From Cenococcum geophilum 1.58 (lineage: Eukaryota; Ascomycota; Dothideomycetes; Gloniales; Gloniaceae), in contig KV748231.1 in assembly GCA_001692895.1 (NCBI GenBank), positions 310,001 through 374,000 on the forward strand: DNA of 64,000 nucleotides, given 5' to 3'. Below, piece by piece: positions 11,700 through 22,899 of this stretch. How positions within the stretch are numbered: position 1 is the stretch's first letter; the number at the start of each line of letters is the position of its first letter. Below the pieces are notes generated by a model. It saw only the letters and a list, made by a program, of their open reading frames with translations, did no database searches and had not been told where the DNA came from. A program made the translations under genes and the position numbers.

Positions 11700-13260
11700 T
11701 TAAATAAGGTGCTAGAGCAGCCGCGGCCGTATTAGGTGTTAGATAATTAAACTTAAAGGAGTTATAAAATAGATTAAGAGCGACGGCTATAGGACCTTTA
11801 AGATTAGCTTTTTACGCTTTATAGAGAGAGCAAGGCCCGGTAGCTAAGCAAGGTTAGTAAGGCTATTGCTTTTTTATATCTATATTACGGACGTGCGGAG
11901 CAGCTTAAAGCCCTTAGGTAGCTACTATTTAAGAAAAAAGATATAATACTTATTATAAAAACCTTATTTAGCAAGAGTATAATAATATAAGTAATACTAT
12001 GTCTTCTTTGGGCCTTAGTAGTAATTATTATCTTACTACTTAATGCGATTAGTATAGAGTAGAAGGTAAAGATTAAGGAGCTTCCTAAAATAAGGCCGGT
12101 TTATATATACGCCAAGATAATATCTATATATCTTTTACGGGAAATCCGCATTAGAGTATATACCTATATTTTAATATCGCTAGAGTTATTAGTTGGCGAA
12201 AGGTTCTATAAGACTCCTACTAACCCTACCTTTTATACGTATATTAGCTTAGTAGTAATTAATAAGGTATACCTTATAGCTAATTAGGGGGGTTTATTCT
12301 GGAATTCGTATATATAGCTATAGAAAGTGCAGTTATTATTAGGGCGAAAGCCTTAATTTACTTATACTATAATATTTAACAATATAACATTTAAGATTGT
12401 TTAAGAGTTAGCGGGCTTTTAAAAAAATATTAATATAGTACGGATATTAATTAACCGGCCAGATCTATTAATTATTAGAGAATACATTAAACGGGGAAGT
12501 AAGAAATCCTTTAAGAGCTTATATTTTGTTATAAACCGCGCGTATACCGCTATATCCACTAAGTAGAGAATTTAATACACGCTAACTCCCCACCAAATTC
12601 TAAAGATAATTATCTTTCTTAATTTAAAGGACCTAATATTACTAGGCAGGAACTTAATTTATTTATAGTTGGTATATTATAGGTACCAGGAAGCGTAAGC
12701 TAAAAGAGCTATTTAGCTTTATTATACATTATTAGCTATTATAGATAAAGATAGACTATATAAGGAGTTTAGAAAACCTAACTCAGAAATCTATATTCTG
12801 CTTTCCTCTAACGCGCTTACCTATAGCGCTAATATTCCTAATATTAACTATATTACGTAGTATTGCATATATAAAGATAAGTCCATTAATATAATATGAT
12901 AATAACTTAGACGCGGTGCTCGTGGTAGTAGTTAAATAGGTAAGGCAATATTTTTAATTAAGGATTAGTATAAAGGTCCATATAAGGATATTACTAGGCT
13001 AGCCAAAAATCGCGGTTATACTAATAGAGCCTTCCAATCTTAGCTAAGCCAACTTAGCCGCAAATATTGTGTTAAGTAATAGGTATTATAAGAAGATAGG
13101 GCTACTAATTTTACTAGCAATATATCTTTAAAAGTGTCTATATATAGTAATGCTGATTTTAATCCGTCCGCATCTAATATAGGGTAAGAGCTTAGTCTGG
13201 GTGGAACATCCGTAGTTCTACTTATGGATATTCTACTAAAGAAGCTAGTGTAGCGCCTAA
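11700..13260 (+). pseudogene. SF2 RecQ-like DNA helicase in element X (RIPed)
   Basis: Reading through stops on the plus strand shows the order of helicase motifs. A phosphate-binding loop remnant reads SKS near 11970, where GSGKS is expected. A VVIILLLNAI-like motif Ia lies near 12010-12050. A DEVH box remnant reads INKVYLIAN near 12250-12285, followed by a WGG-like stretch. A TIIFNN segment near 12365 is in the place of the TATLD motif III, and a (Q)LRRGARG-like motif VI lies near 12905-12925. The segments between are in register over more than 1 kb. Substitutions are the C-to-T/G-to-A type throughout. The spacing and the DEVH box fit RecQ-family SF2 helicases, including those known in fungal subtelomeres, not the PIF1 helicase of Helitrons. 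The termini of the gene were not determined. Confidence 0.7.
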
Positions 13261-14099
13261 AGACTAAAGCTAAGAAAAGAGCAGCTCTCTCCTATTATAT
13301 ATATACTCTTATAAATAAGGAAAAGGGCTGCTTATAAAAGATTATATTGGAGAACTATAAGGAATAGTCTCCATCTACTAGTAGTTAGGGTTATTACTCT
13401 AACTATAATCCTACTTTACAGGCTTTTAAAGAGTTTAATATCCGTAAGCCGTATATAGAGGGGATTCCAAGAAAAATGCACTAAAAGGCCTTTACTATAA
13501 GCATAAAAAACTAGTTCTATAACTAGATGGAGAAGAAATATTAGTATACTATTTGGAATCCGACCTTAAGCTACGTTATATCCAATAAGCAAATTACCGC
13601 CCTTTATAGCTGCGCCTAGTATATAACTAGCCATAAGGCGCTTAAGAAAAACCTACCTAATTAAAATTATAATTAGCTTAGTAATAATCTAAATAAGTTT
13701 ATTGCCTTTATTTAAGCCGAGGTAAAAAAGGCAAATTAGGTAGAGATTTAGCTATTAGCATTAGTAAGTAAATTAAAAAATAGCGTAGAGCGGATATTAC
13801 CACAGTCTAGGGTAGCGGAGAGGCGTATAGTATTAGTAGCTTAACGTCTGTAAATATAAGTAGCCTAGCTACCTTAATTGATATCCGCCGAAAATCCGTA
13901 TATGGGGCTGCCGACACTATTACCTTCTTAGCCTATATCTAGCAGGAACGTATAGCTAGCTAGCTTAAACCCTAGCTAGTAAAACACCTCTAGGCTAAGT
14001 ATACTAATATTCTATAACGGATACCAGTCCTAGTAACGTGACGGTTAGGTTTAGTTTTTAATATAGGGCGGATATCTAGGATCTTAAAGTTAGGCTAGG

Positions 14100-14870
14100 T
14101 ATTAACATCCCTAGGGCAACAATTAGCGTCAGTTATTATTAGGTATTAAGTATTGGCCTCTTAGATATTAGGGTCTATACTATAATAATAGATATTAACT
14201 CCCTATAGCTCCTGGATATCTAAGCCTATACTATAGCATTAGAAACTAGTCTCTAGGGTAGGCTAGGTATTATAGCTTATAAGGTAACTTTATATCTTAA
14301 CCCTTAGAATAATCCGGATATTAGAGCTTATAGCGCAGTATTAGGTCTTAGCCCTTAAAGCAATCCGGATATTAAAGCTTATAGCACAGCATTAAATCTA
14401 AATCCTTAGGGCAGTTTAAGTATTAGAGCTTATAGTGTAATACTAAGTCTTAACTTTTAGATAAGCCTAAGGTTTAATATTTGTAATATAGCACTAAATC
14501 TCTAATTACGAAAGGTTTTAAAGTTTAAGATTTATAATATAGCACTAGTTCCTAGGTAGTAGGAAATTTAGAAATTTAGAAATCGTAATATAGTATTAAA
14601 TCTCCGCTCCTAGAGAAACCTAAGGCTTAGGATTTAAGTTATAATACTAAATCTCCGCTCCTAGGAAACTTTAAGGCTTAGGGTTTATAGGCTAATACTT
14701 AATCTCCGCCCTCTAAACTGGGCGTAGTTTAGAATTCACGTGCTAATGTTTAATCCCCACCTTCCAAATTGGGTGCGGCTTAGAATTTATAGTCTAATAT
14801 TTAATCTCCGCTCTCTAAATTAGGCGTAGCTTAGAACCTATAGCCTAGTGCTTAATCTCTACCCTTAGTT
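14100..14870 (+). repeat. 51-bp (17-codon) tandem repeat array, about 15 degenerate copies
   Basis: The anchor (A/G)AGCTTATAG recurs at 14323, 14374 and 14425, an exact 51-bp spacing. The same period continues left to about 14120 and right to about 14860 through more diverged units (CTCCGC...CTCTAAA...GGCGTAG). Because 51 is 17 codons, the array stays in frame and translates as repeats starting Ala-Tyr-Ser with a later NPDI motif. It lies downstream of the helicase and may be the C-terminus of that protein or of a separate one. Confidence 0.8.
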
Positions 14871-15432
14871 TTAGATATGATATAGCTTTAGCAGGTTAAT
14901 ATTTAATATTCCTTGGCGTTTTACTTATTTATTAACTTAACTAAGACTAGGGTAGAGCTCTAATTAATATTTAGGTGTTAAGTGTCGATCTCTATATGCG
15001 TATTTAAATAGTCCATTAGATTCTTATCTAGAGAGATATTAAAGTTTATACTAAAAGCTCCTAAAACCCATAGAACCTATATTATATTAGCTATTTAGTT
15101 TAAGTGTCTTATAATCCTCTTAACTAGATATTATCCGTTTTTCTTAGGCTACTATACCTTAAGCCTTTTAGCCAATATTAGATTTACCTTATAGTAAGAG
15201 AAAACAAAAGGATATATCTGCGCACTCTAAAAGTAAGAAATCCGCTTACTAAGTAAACCTAATATCTACTTATAACCCCTCTCTAGCACCTTAATTAAGT
15301 AGTAATTCTATATTAATGTTACTTTATAAGTTAACTAGACGGCGCCCACTTACTTTAATTAGTAGTAACTTAACTATAAAGGATTTACGCGTTACAAATA
15401 AGCGTATATAAGGTGGTTAATTTTTACTAAGG

Positions 15433-15532
15433 TAAGTTATAGCGGCGATTATTTATTAGTAAGCTAATTTAATAAAATTAGCAGCGCGGATATTTACCTT
15501 TAATTAACCTCTGTACTTCTTCTTTTATTAAC
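15433..15532 (+). repeat. Left fragment of tandem-duplicated unit (copy A), split by E1
   Basis: These 100 bp match 30615-30720 (ATTTACTAAGGTAAGTTA onward). In copy A the unit continues at 28814, directly across the E1 insertion and its TTAAC target duplication. This shows that E1 landed in an already duplicated region. Confidence 0.8.
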
Positions 15533-15758
15533 TATTAGGTAAAACCTAAGTAGATAGTTATATAGGTGTAAGGTATGGGCGACCCTAGGGCGACCTAGGG
15601 GTGACTCGCCTGTAAGGCACGTGCTTTACATATGCCTAGGGAAAACCCTTCCTACCTTATATATAGACTCCTCCTTTTTCCCTTAAGGATTTGTCTCTGT
15701 CTATACAATATACCTATTATTCTATTATTGGACTCCTTATCCACATCCTTACCTTATA
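15533..15758 (+). repeat. E1 5' LTR (226 bp)
   Basis: Starts TATTAGGTAAAACC (RIPed TGTTAGG) and ends CCTTATA (RIPed CCTCACA, as still seen in E3). It is followed by TTTAAATCCTTACC, a RIPed form of the TTCGAATCCTTACC found at the same place in E3. It carries about 51 bp that the 3' LTR lacks. Confidence 0.9.
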
Positions 15759-15810
15759 TTTAAATCCTTACCAATCCCCTTAGGAGGATAGCCGGTTTAA
15801 TTTTTCTATA

Positions 15811-17050
15811 ATACCTCTAAAAAGAAAACCGACGCCTGTACCCGATAGTAATACGCTAGTAATGCAACCGCAGAACGCCTTAGGATCTAGTGCAGACGAA
15901 ACCGCTAAAAGTATACTAGTAGCATCTAAGCCATTTTTTAAATCTTAAAATAATTAGACATCTATAAACGCTAGAGACTAGTTTAACTTATATACCTAGG
16001 CTTAATAGAAGCTTAGTAAGATTACTAGCGTCCTACCTAATACCGCTAATATAAAGGAGCTAGATAAGCTAGCTAAGAAAATAGCTAACTTACGGAGCAT
16101 TATTAATTTAATAAAGCCCTCCCGTTGCCTCTTTAGTAAAGAGTATAAGTTATATAGCAAACGCATACGCCGAATAAATCTCAACGCCCTAGTTAAGAAG
16201 TTACTACCTAATATTAGCGGTACTACTTAACAGCATTTTAACTGGTAGATTGCCGCAGTTAAGAACCGATTTAAGGTTAATAACGCTAACTATAACTATA
16301 AGCAACGCACGCGCTAGGCCATTAAAGGTTTTATAAAAAAGAAGACAATTACCTAACTAGTTTATCGCCGGTTAGGCACTAAGAATAAGGGTCCTTTACT
16401 ATAGAATAAATTTAAGACTATAGTCCAAGACTAGATTAGGAACCCTATAGTAAGACACTTTAATAACGCTATAATATACTATACAGCTGTTATAAAGGAG
16501 AACTAAAGGTTTAACGTCTTCCTAACCTATATGCGTAGCTTAGAGGACCTCTTCTTATATACCCCCTTTATTAATCCTAAATAATAGGTAGACTTTTAGT
16601 TCTTATATCTCCTAGCCTACCTATAAGTAAAGCTCTTCCGCCAGAACTTTGCCTAACGGGTAAGAACCGCTAAAGACCTCTTTAACGAAATCCGCTATAT
16701 AGAGTAATTACTTAATACTATAAAGCTCGCGGAAGATTGCGTAAGTAGCAGCGGCAAATTATCGCGTATAAAGCGCGGTCGCAGTATAGGCTCTATAGAC
16801 TTAGGCTTAGGGAACAGAACCTAAAAAGGGCGACGCTTTTTTAAGTAAACTTCTAAGGAGATCACCTAAAAGCTGGATGGCTTAGGGGACCCCCTAAACG
16901 CTAGTGCTACGTAAGTAAGTTAAAGAACCGTAGGCAGCTACTATAAGGAATACTAAAAGCAGGCTAATAAAGAGAAGTTAGCTCGGCCTTTAGAAAACCT
17001 AAAGCCCTAGTAGCGTATCTCTCTTAACTGCAACTAGGGCCTAATATAGA
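15811..17050 (+). pseudogene. gag of E1 (RIPed)
   Basis: Colinear with the better preserved gag of E3 (35819-36780, opposite strand). The start codon is ATA at 15811 where E3 has ATG. Shared segments include the RRLG(A/T)K(D/N)KGPLL stretch near 16365-16405 and the NPTVRRFENA stretch near 16440-16475. Stops interrupt it at former Trp and Gln codons. It would have formed the retroelement capsid. Confidence 0.75.
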
Positions 17051-17299
17051 GGGAGAGAAGAAACGCATTATAGTATATATTGCGATGGATACGCCCTAGG
17101 GCGAAGTCCGCCTATATGCTTTATATAATAATAAGTGCTAAATTAACCTTATTAATTAAGATATCGTCCGTAGGTTTAACCTACCTATATACCACACGCT
17201 ATATTTATATAAACCTATTATACGTTTCCTTAATAGCAACTAGATAATAATCTAAGATACTTATAATCTAATAGTTACCACTAGCGACTCCTAGGGTAC

Positions 17300-20200
17300 C
17301 TTTTGCACTATTAGCCCGCAGACCTTTTAGGGCGGCTTATTTAATGGTTATAATATAGTTCTTAAATAGGATTAGCTTGTGAAAATAGATCTATTAATTA
17401 GCTTCCGTTCTAGATAGTTTATTTAGGGTACTTTAGACCCTAAACGCCTCTAAATAGTTACCCTTAACGCTCTCTTAGTAGATATTAAGGCTAGCGAAAT
17501 AGTCTATTCGCTATAGCTAGAAGACTTCCTCTTTACGCTAGTTATGAATATAATAGAGGACCTATTATTACTAGCAGCGAGTACCTGTGCAGACCCTTTA
17601 GATGTAGAGATACTGGTTATAAATATAGTAGAGGACCTGCCGTTACTGGCAGCAAGTATTTATAAAGACCCTCTAGTGCCGGCGTAGATCACCTACATAT
17701 AAGGGAGAGGTGATTAAAAACCCAAAACTATTAAGTATACTATAGTAGAGCTATATATACTCTTAGTGCGAGTATACCTATAAAACGCATGTTGGCTACA
17801 CCCTTTTCTTTACTAGCTTCTAGAAGTATACAACTATATAATAGTCGCTTTAACCTCTATAGCCCCTAGCCTACTAGATATATATAAGAAGGAAATTAAT
17901 ATCTTCTCTAATAAGCTAGTAAGTATACTACTATAGAACTCTAAATATAACTATGCAATTAACTTAAAAGAAGGCAAGACGCTACCGTAAATGCCCCTTT
18001 ATAACCTCTTATAGAAAGAGTTATAGATTTTATAAGAGTACCTAGATAGTGCTCTTAAAAAGGGCTAGATTAGGCCTAGTAAGTCGCCTACTAGAGCGCC
18101 TATTCTCTTTATACTAAAAGCAGACGGTATAATACGGCTATATATTAACTACAGACGCCTAAATAAGATTATAATTAAAAATCGGTACCCCCTACCGCTA
18201 GTTGGCGAACTCTTTAATAGGCTTAACTATGCGAAGATATTTATAAAGCTAGATCTTTATAATACGTACTATAGAATTTATATTAAAAAGGGAGATAAAT
18301 GGAAGACCGTATTTAAGACACGCTACGGTTACTTTAAGTACCTAATAATGCCCTTTAATCTTGCTAACGCCCCTATAACTTTTTAGAGCTATATTTATAA
18401 AGCTCTAGAAACCCTAGTAGATGCTATTTACGTAGTTTACCTAGATAATATTCTTATCTACTTAAATAACGAGGATAAGTACGTCGAGTATATTAAGCAG
18501 GTACTGCGACAGCTTTACGCTTAGGGCCTATATACCAAACTATTAAAATACATCTTTTATCCTAAGAACGTTAAGTTCCTAGGCTTTATTATTACCCTTA
18601 GGGGTATTATAATAGACCCTAACCGCGTAAAAGCTATTAAGGAATAGCCTAAGCCTAAGTCCTATAGGGATATCTAAATCTTTCTTAGCTTTACTAACTT
18701 CTATAGGCGATTTATCTGGAACTACTTAAATACTATATACCCCCTATACGTATATCTTATATAGGCATATCGCAACCTAATGTTAGATAGGGAGAAGAAG
18801 AAGAGATATAAGTTAAAAGGGCCTACTAAATGGTATTAACCTTAGTCCTAGCCTGATAACGCGTAGTAGGTATTCTATAAGCTATGCGCTACGTTTATAT
18901 AGGCTCCTCTACTTTGCTACTTTAACCCTAATTTACCCCTAATAGTAATTACTAACGCTTCTAACTATACCTATAGCGGTATACTTCTGTAGCCTTTAGG
19001 GTAAAAAGATTAACTCTACTAGCACCTAATCACTTATTATAGTTAGAAGCTTACTAGCCTAGAAGTATAGTATAATACGTATAATAAAGAACTACTCGCT
19101 ATAGTGTAATGCTTTAAGACGTAGCGCTATTACCTTAAATACGCCGCGTATATAACACGCGTGCTCTACAATTATAATAATCTTAGGTACTTTATAACCA
19201 CTAAGAGCTTATCTGCTCGCTAGGCCTAATACGCTAAGGAACTAGCTAAGTTTAATTTTAAGATTAAATATAAGCTAGGTAAAGCAAATCCTGCTAATAT
19301 ACTATCCTAGCGCCTAGATTATGCTAAAGGCTTTAAAAATAGTAGTAAGAGGATACTCCTTAATATTATACTGCCTATATTGTAGTAAAAGTTACGGGTT
19401 ATAGGCCTTATGGGCGGCCCTAGTGCTACTATATTATACTAGCGAGTAGTATACGTGTAGTATACGAGCGACCCTTATAAACTTAGCGCTAGCGGACTAG
19501 AGCGTCTTACCATTCTTTTTAAGACTACTTCGACTGGCCTAATGGCGCTTAACCCTAAGGAAGTGTAAGCTTTGCAGTGTGTGGGAATTAAACGAGCGAC
19601 TTAATTGTAAATCTATGGAAATTAAGTGGTATATATATATAAAGAAGGCATAGGAAATAAGGGGTAATTAACCAAGTCAGTGGCCGAGTCGGTGAGCGAG
19701 TTAAGGTGTATATGGTGATACGAGACAAGACAAGGTAGTGTTTTGGCAGGGTACTGTAGTCGGTTACAGGAAGACCCCTTAGCCCAGGCTATGGTCCCCC
19801 GTAATAACCTAGCGAGTTACCTACGTATTATATGTTACTTCGCTAGCACCGACTTTATACAGAGTCTTGTGCCATGGTAAAAGGTAGTAGTAGCTACTTT
19901 AGCCAAAACGGCGTTTATGGAACACCCCCCTAAGTTACTAGTTAATTTTATTTATAGAGTATAAAAAAGGGACGCCTTTATACGCTTTATATATAATCAG
20001 TTAACCTAAAAATGAGTTCCTGCCGGTAATAAGGACTATACCCTTAATAATTAAGGACTTTTAAGGTAAAATAATAAGGTCTAGGTGCCGAATTGCATAC
20101 TATTATAATAGGAGATCCTTAAGTGGAATTATAACAATCCTATAGGCGGCCACTATGGTTTTAACTATACCTTTAAGGTAATTGCGCGAAAGTATACTTA

Positions 20201-21300
20201 GAACGGCCTTACCTAGGACCTCCGTAAATACCTAGATAATTGTAATACCTACTAACGCTCTAAATCGCGCCGCTATAAACCCTATAGTAAGCTGTAGCCT
20301 CTCTAGGCCCCTACCCAAGCCTAGTAGTATTATTTACTTAACTTTATTATGGATTTCCTAAAGTCTAAAACTCCTAATAGCATAGAGTATAACTCCGTTC
20401 TTATCCTTATAGACCGTTTTATAAAGCTAATACGCTACTATCTAATGCGTAAGATAATTAATGCTACGCAACTCGCAGAACTTTTATTTAGAGTCTTTAC
20501 GTAAATAGGGCCTCTAAATAATATTATCTTTAATAGGGGTAGTATATTTACAAGCGAGTACTAAAGCACTATATACTACTATCTCCGCGTTTAATATAAA
20601 CTTAGTACCGCATTTTACCCGCAAATAGATAGTTAGACAAAGCATTAGAACTAGGAGCTTAAGGTATACCTATATATATTTACGAACTAGAAACAGTTTA
20701 ATTAGGCCTCCCTACTTAAAGAAGTAGCCTTTACCTATAACTCTAAGGTCCATACTATAATAAAGCGTTCCCTTATTAAGCTCGCCTATAGCTAGCTACT
20801 AAATATCCCGGACAAAGTCCTAGACGGCGTTTAAGACGCCTAGTAAGGTAGGGAAGAGTTTAAGTTAACAAATGTTAAACTAGTAAAGACGTATCTATAA
20901 TGCCTGCGCATTATATATAAGGCAGCGGCGGCGTTAATAATGCACGCCTAATAGCTTTAGGTAAAATACTATAATCGTCACTATCTAGCCAAGCATTTCG
21001 CCGTTAGTAAACGAGTCCTACTCTCCTTTAAGAATATCCGCACAAAACGTCCCTATAAAAAGCTTAACTATAAGTTTATAGAACCGTTTTAGATCCTAGA
21101 GCGCGTAAGGCAGCAAGTATATAAGCTAGAGCTTCCACCCGCTATAGCATAGCTCTATCTAGTCTTCTATATCTCCCTACTAGAGCCTTATAGGTCACGC
21201 CCTAGGTTTTAACCCCTAGCAGTAAAAGAGCTTAAGGAAGGCAGCTGGGAAGTAAAAGTAATTATCGCCTACTAGGATTGTGCTAGATAACCATAGTACC
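17300..21300 (+). pseudogene. pol of E1: protease region, RT, RNase H, integrase (RIPed)
   Basis: RT is clear from about 17900 to 18720: KADGIIRLYINYR near 18115-18150, active site VVYLDN near 18430-18450 (YLDD expected), and the FLSFTNFYRRF motif near 18690-18715. RNase H follows at 18850-19200 and integrase at 19900-20900. A GPF-like module and basic tail lie near 21000-21250. Stops occur throughout and the catalytic Asp is Asn, so the protein is dead. The protease was not read with confidence. Confidence 0.8.
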
Positions 21301-21399
21301 TTATTAAATAGCTAGGATGGCTAAATAAGTATAATAAATAGAAATACAAGATAGAACTTAAGAATTATTAATAACTATTAGATAAGTACCGTAAGCGGA

Positions 21400-22448
21400 A
21401 CACCCTAGCCTTATAGCCGAAGCGCAGGCGAAAAGTAAGCGCTGCTGTTAAAATATAACCTATATTAAAGTAGAGTAAAGGACGTCCTAAGGGATTAAAG
21501 AATAAGTAACAATTACTATAAGAACTGCGGCGTATATATAGGGTAAAGTTTTAATTTATTAATATCCTATATAAGCCACACTCTAATGTAACCTGGCGAT
21601 GCTAGTAACTTATAGGTAAGGCTACGGCATATACCGGCAATAAAGCTTAATTTAGAAAGCACCCTTCTTAGACCTAATCCGTTACTCTATATTAGCTAAG
21701 CAGATTACTTATATATTAGAAAATAGGCCCGTTTATAACTAGGGTCTATTTAACCGGGGTCTATAACTTACTAGTAACCCACTAGTAGTAACCTATACTA
21801 ATAACTTATACTATTCTATATATATACTATACAGATAACGCGTAAGGCTAAAGTATAGGTTAGTAGCGGATTTAACAGGTATATAGCCTTGCCGTCCTAA
21901 ACCTAGCTATATATAAGTAACCTATAACCTACCTATAAAGTATATACGGCGCTATACCGGTATAGCATAAGGCTAAAGCAGGGTTAGTAGCGGGTTTAAT
22001 AGGTATATAGCCTTACCGTCTATAAATCTAGCTGTATATAAATAACCTATAACTAACCCGCGAGGTACTAGCGACCTACCTACGTAAATAAGCTTTTAGA
22101 ATATTTCTAGTCTACTAAATTTAGGTAACGGTATTAAGCTCTACTAGCTCTACCTATTAAATAGACTAATTAGGATTTTCTATACCGGGTATATAAAATC
22201 GCTACTAGCTCGGTTAAATATAGGGGAGTTTTAGTAAGGTAAATCTGACTAATTAGACAACTTTAACCGCCGGTTAAAGTTTCTTAACATCTTCGCGCCG
22301 CGCATATGTACCACCTATCTCTCTATACGCAAAATTAAGACGCTCTTTCCCCTCCAAATTTTTTCCTTACTAGGGTTTTTTATAGGGTTTTATTAAGGCT
22401 TAAGTATATAAAGGATTAGGGACGACCCTTTTTAAAGGGGGAGGGCAT
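21400..22448 (+). other. E1 region between pol and 3' LTR, with short internal repeats
   Basis: This part holds degenerate direct repeats around CTAACCTATAACCTACC and GTATAGCATAAGGCTAAAG (for example 21845-21900 and 21960-22010). They are related in sequence to the tandem repeats of E3 at 35143-35780 on the opposite strand. No reading frame is recognised. Confidence 0.6.
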
Positions 22449-22577
22449 TATTAGGTAAAACCTAAGTAGATAGTTATATAGGTATAAGGTATAGGGCAAC
22501 CTAGGGAAAACCCTTCCTACCTCGCACACAGACTCCTCCTTTTTCCCTTAAGGATTTATCTCTGTCTATATAATATA
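22449..22577 (+). repeat. E1 3' LTR, left part
   Basis: Matches the start of the 5' LTR from TATTAGGTAAAACC through TCTGTCTATATAATATA. It then stops at the E2 insertion. The last five bases, ATATA (22573-22577), are one copy of the E2 target duplication. Confidence 0.9.
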
Positions 22578-22788
22578 TGTCACGGCTTAAATAAATACCT
22601 CTAAACCAAAGCTTGAACGAATGCTATATTACAAAGATACTAAGCTAAAGAGAAGGAAAAGGGGTCGCTAGGACCGATGTAAACAAATATATAGGGTGAG
22701 CCGCNAAGGCGCTAGCTTTNGGCGGGCNAATCGCAGGTCNGCAGAATATGGCANAATTTGGCAGGTAANNTGCGATAGCGCCGTTANA
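22578..22788 (-). repeat. E2 3' LTR (211 bp)
   Basis: Starts TGTCACGG and ends in a CGCCGTTANA block. It is the same length as the right-hand LTR and differs from it mainly by transitions. Several bases are ambiguous (22705-22787). Confidence 0.92.
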
Positions 22789-22899
22789 TCACCCCCCTCT
22801 TTAAAAGAAAGCCTGCCCTTAGGCTTAGTTAGAAAAAATAGGGTAGTACTAAGCTTATAAATATAGGATTATAAAAATATAAGATAAGGAGATAAAGGG

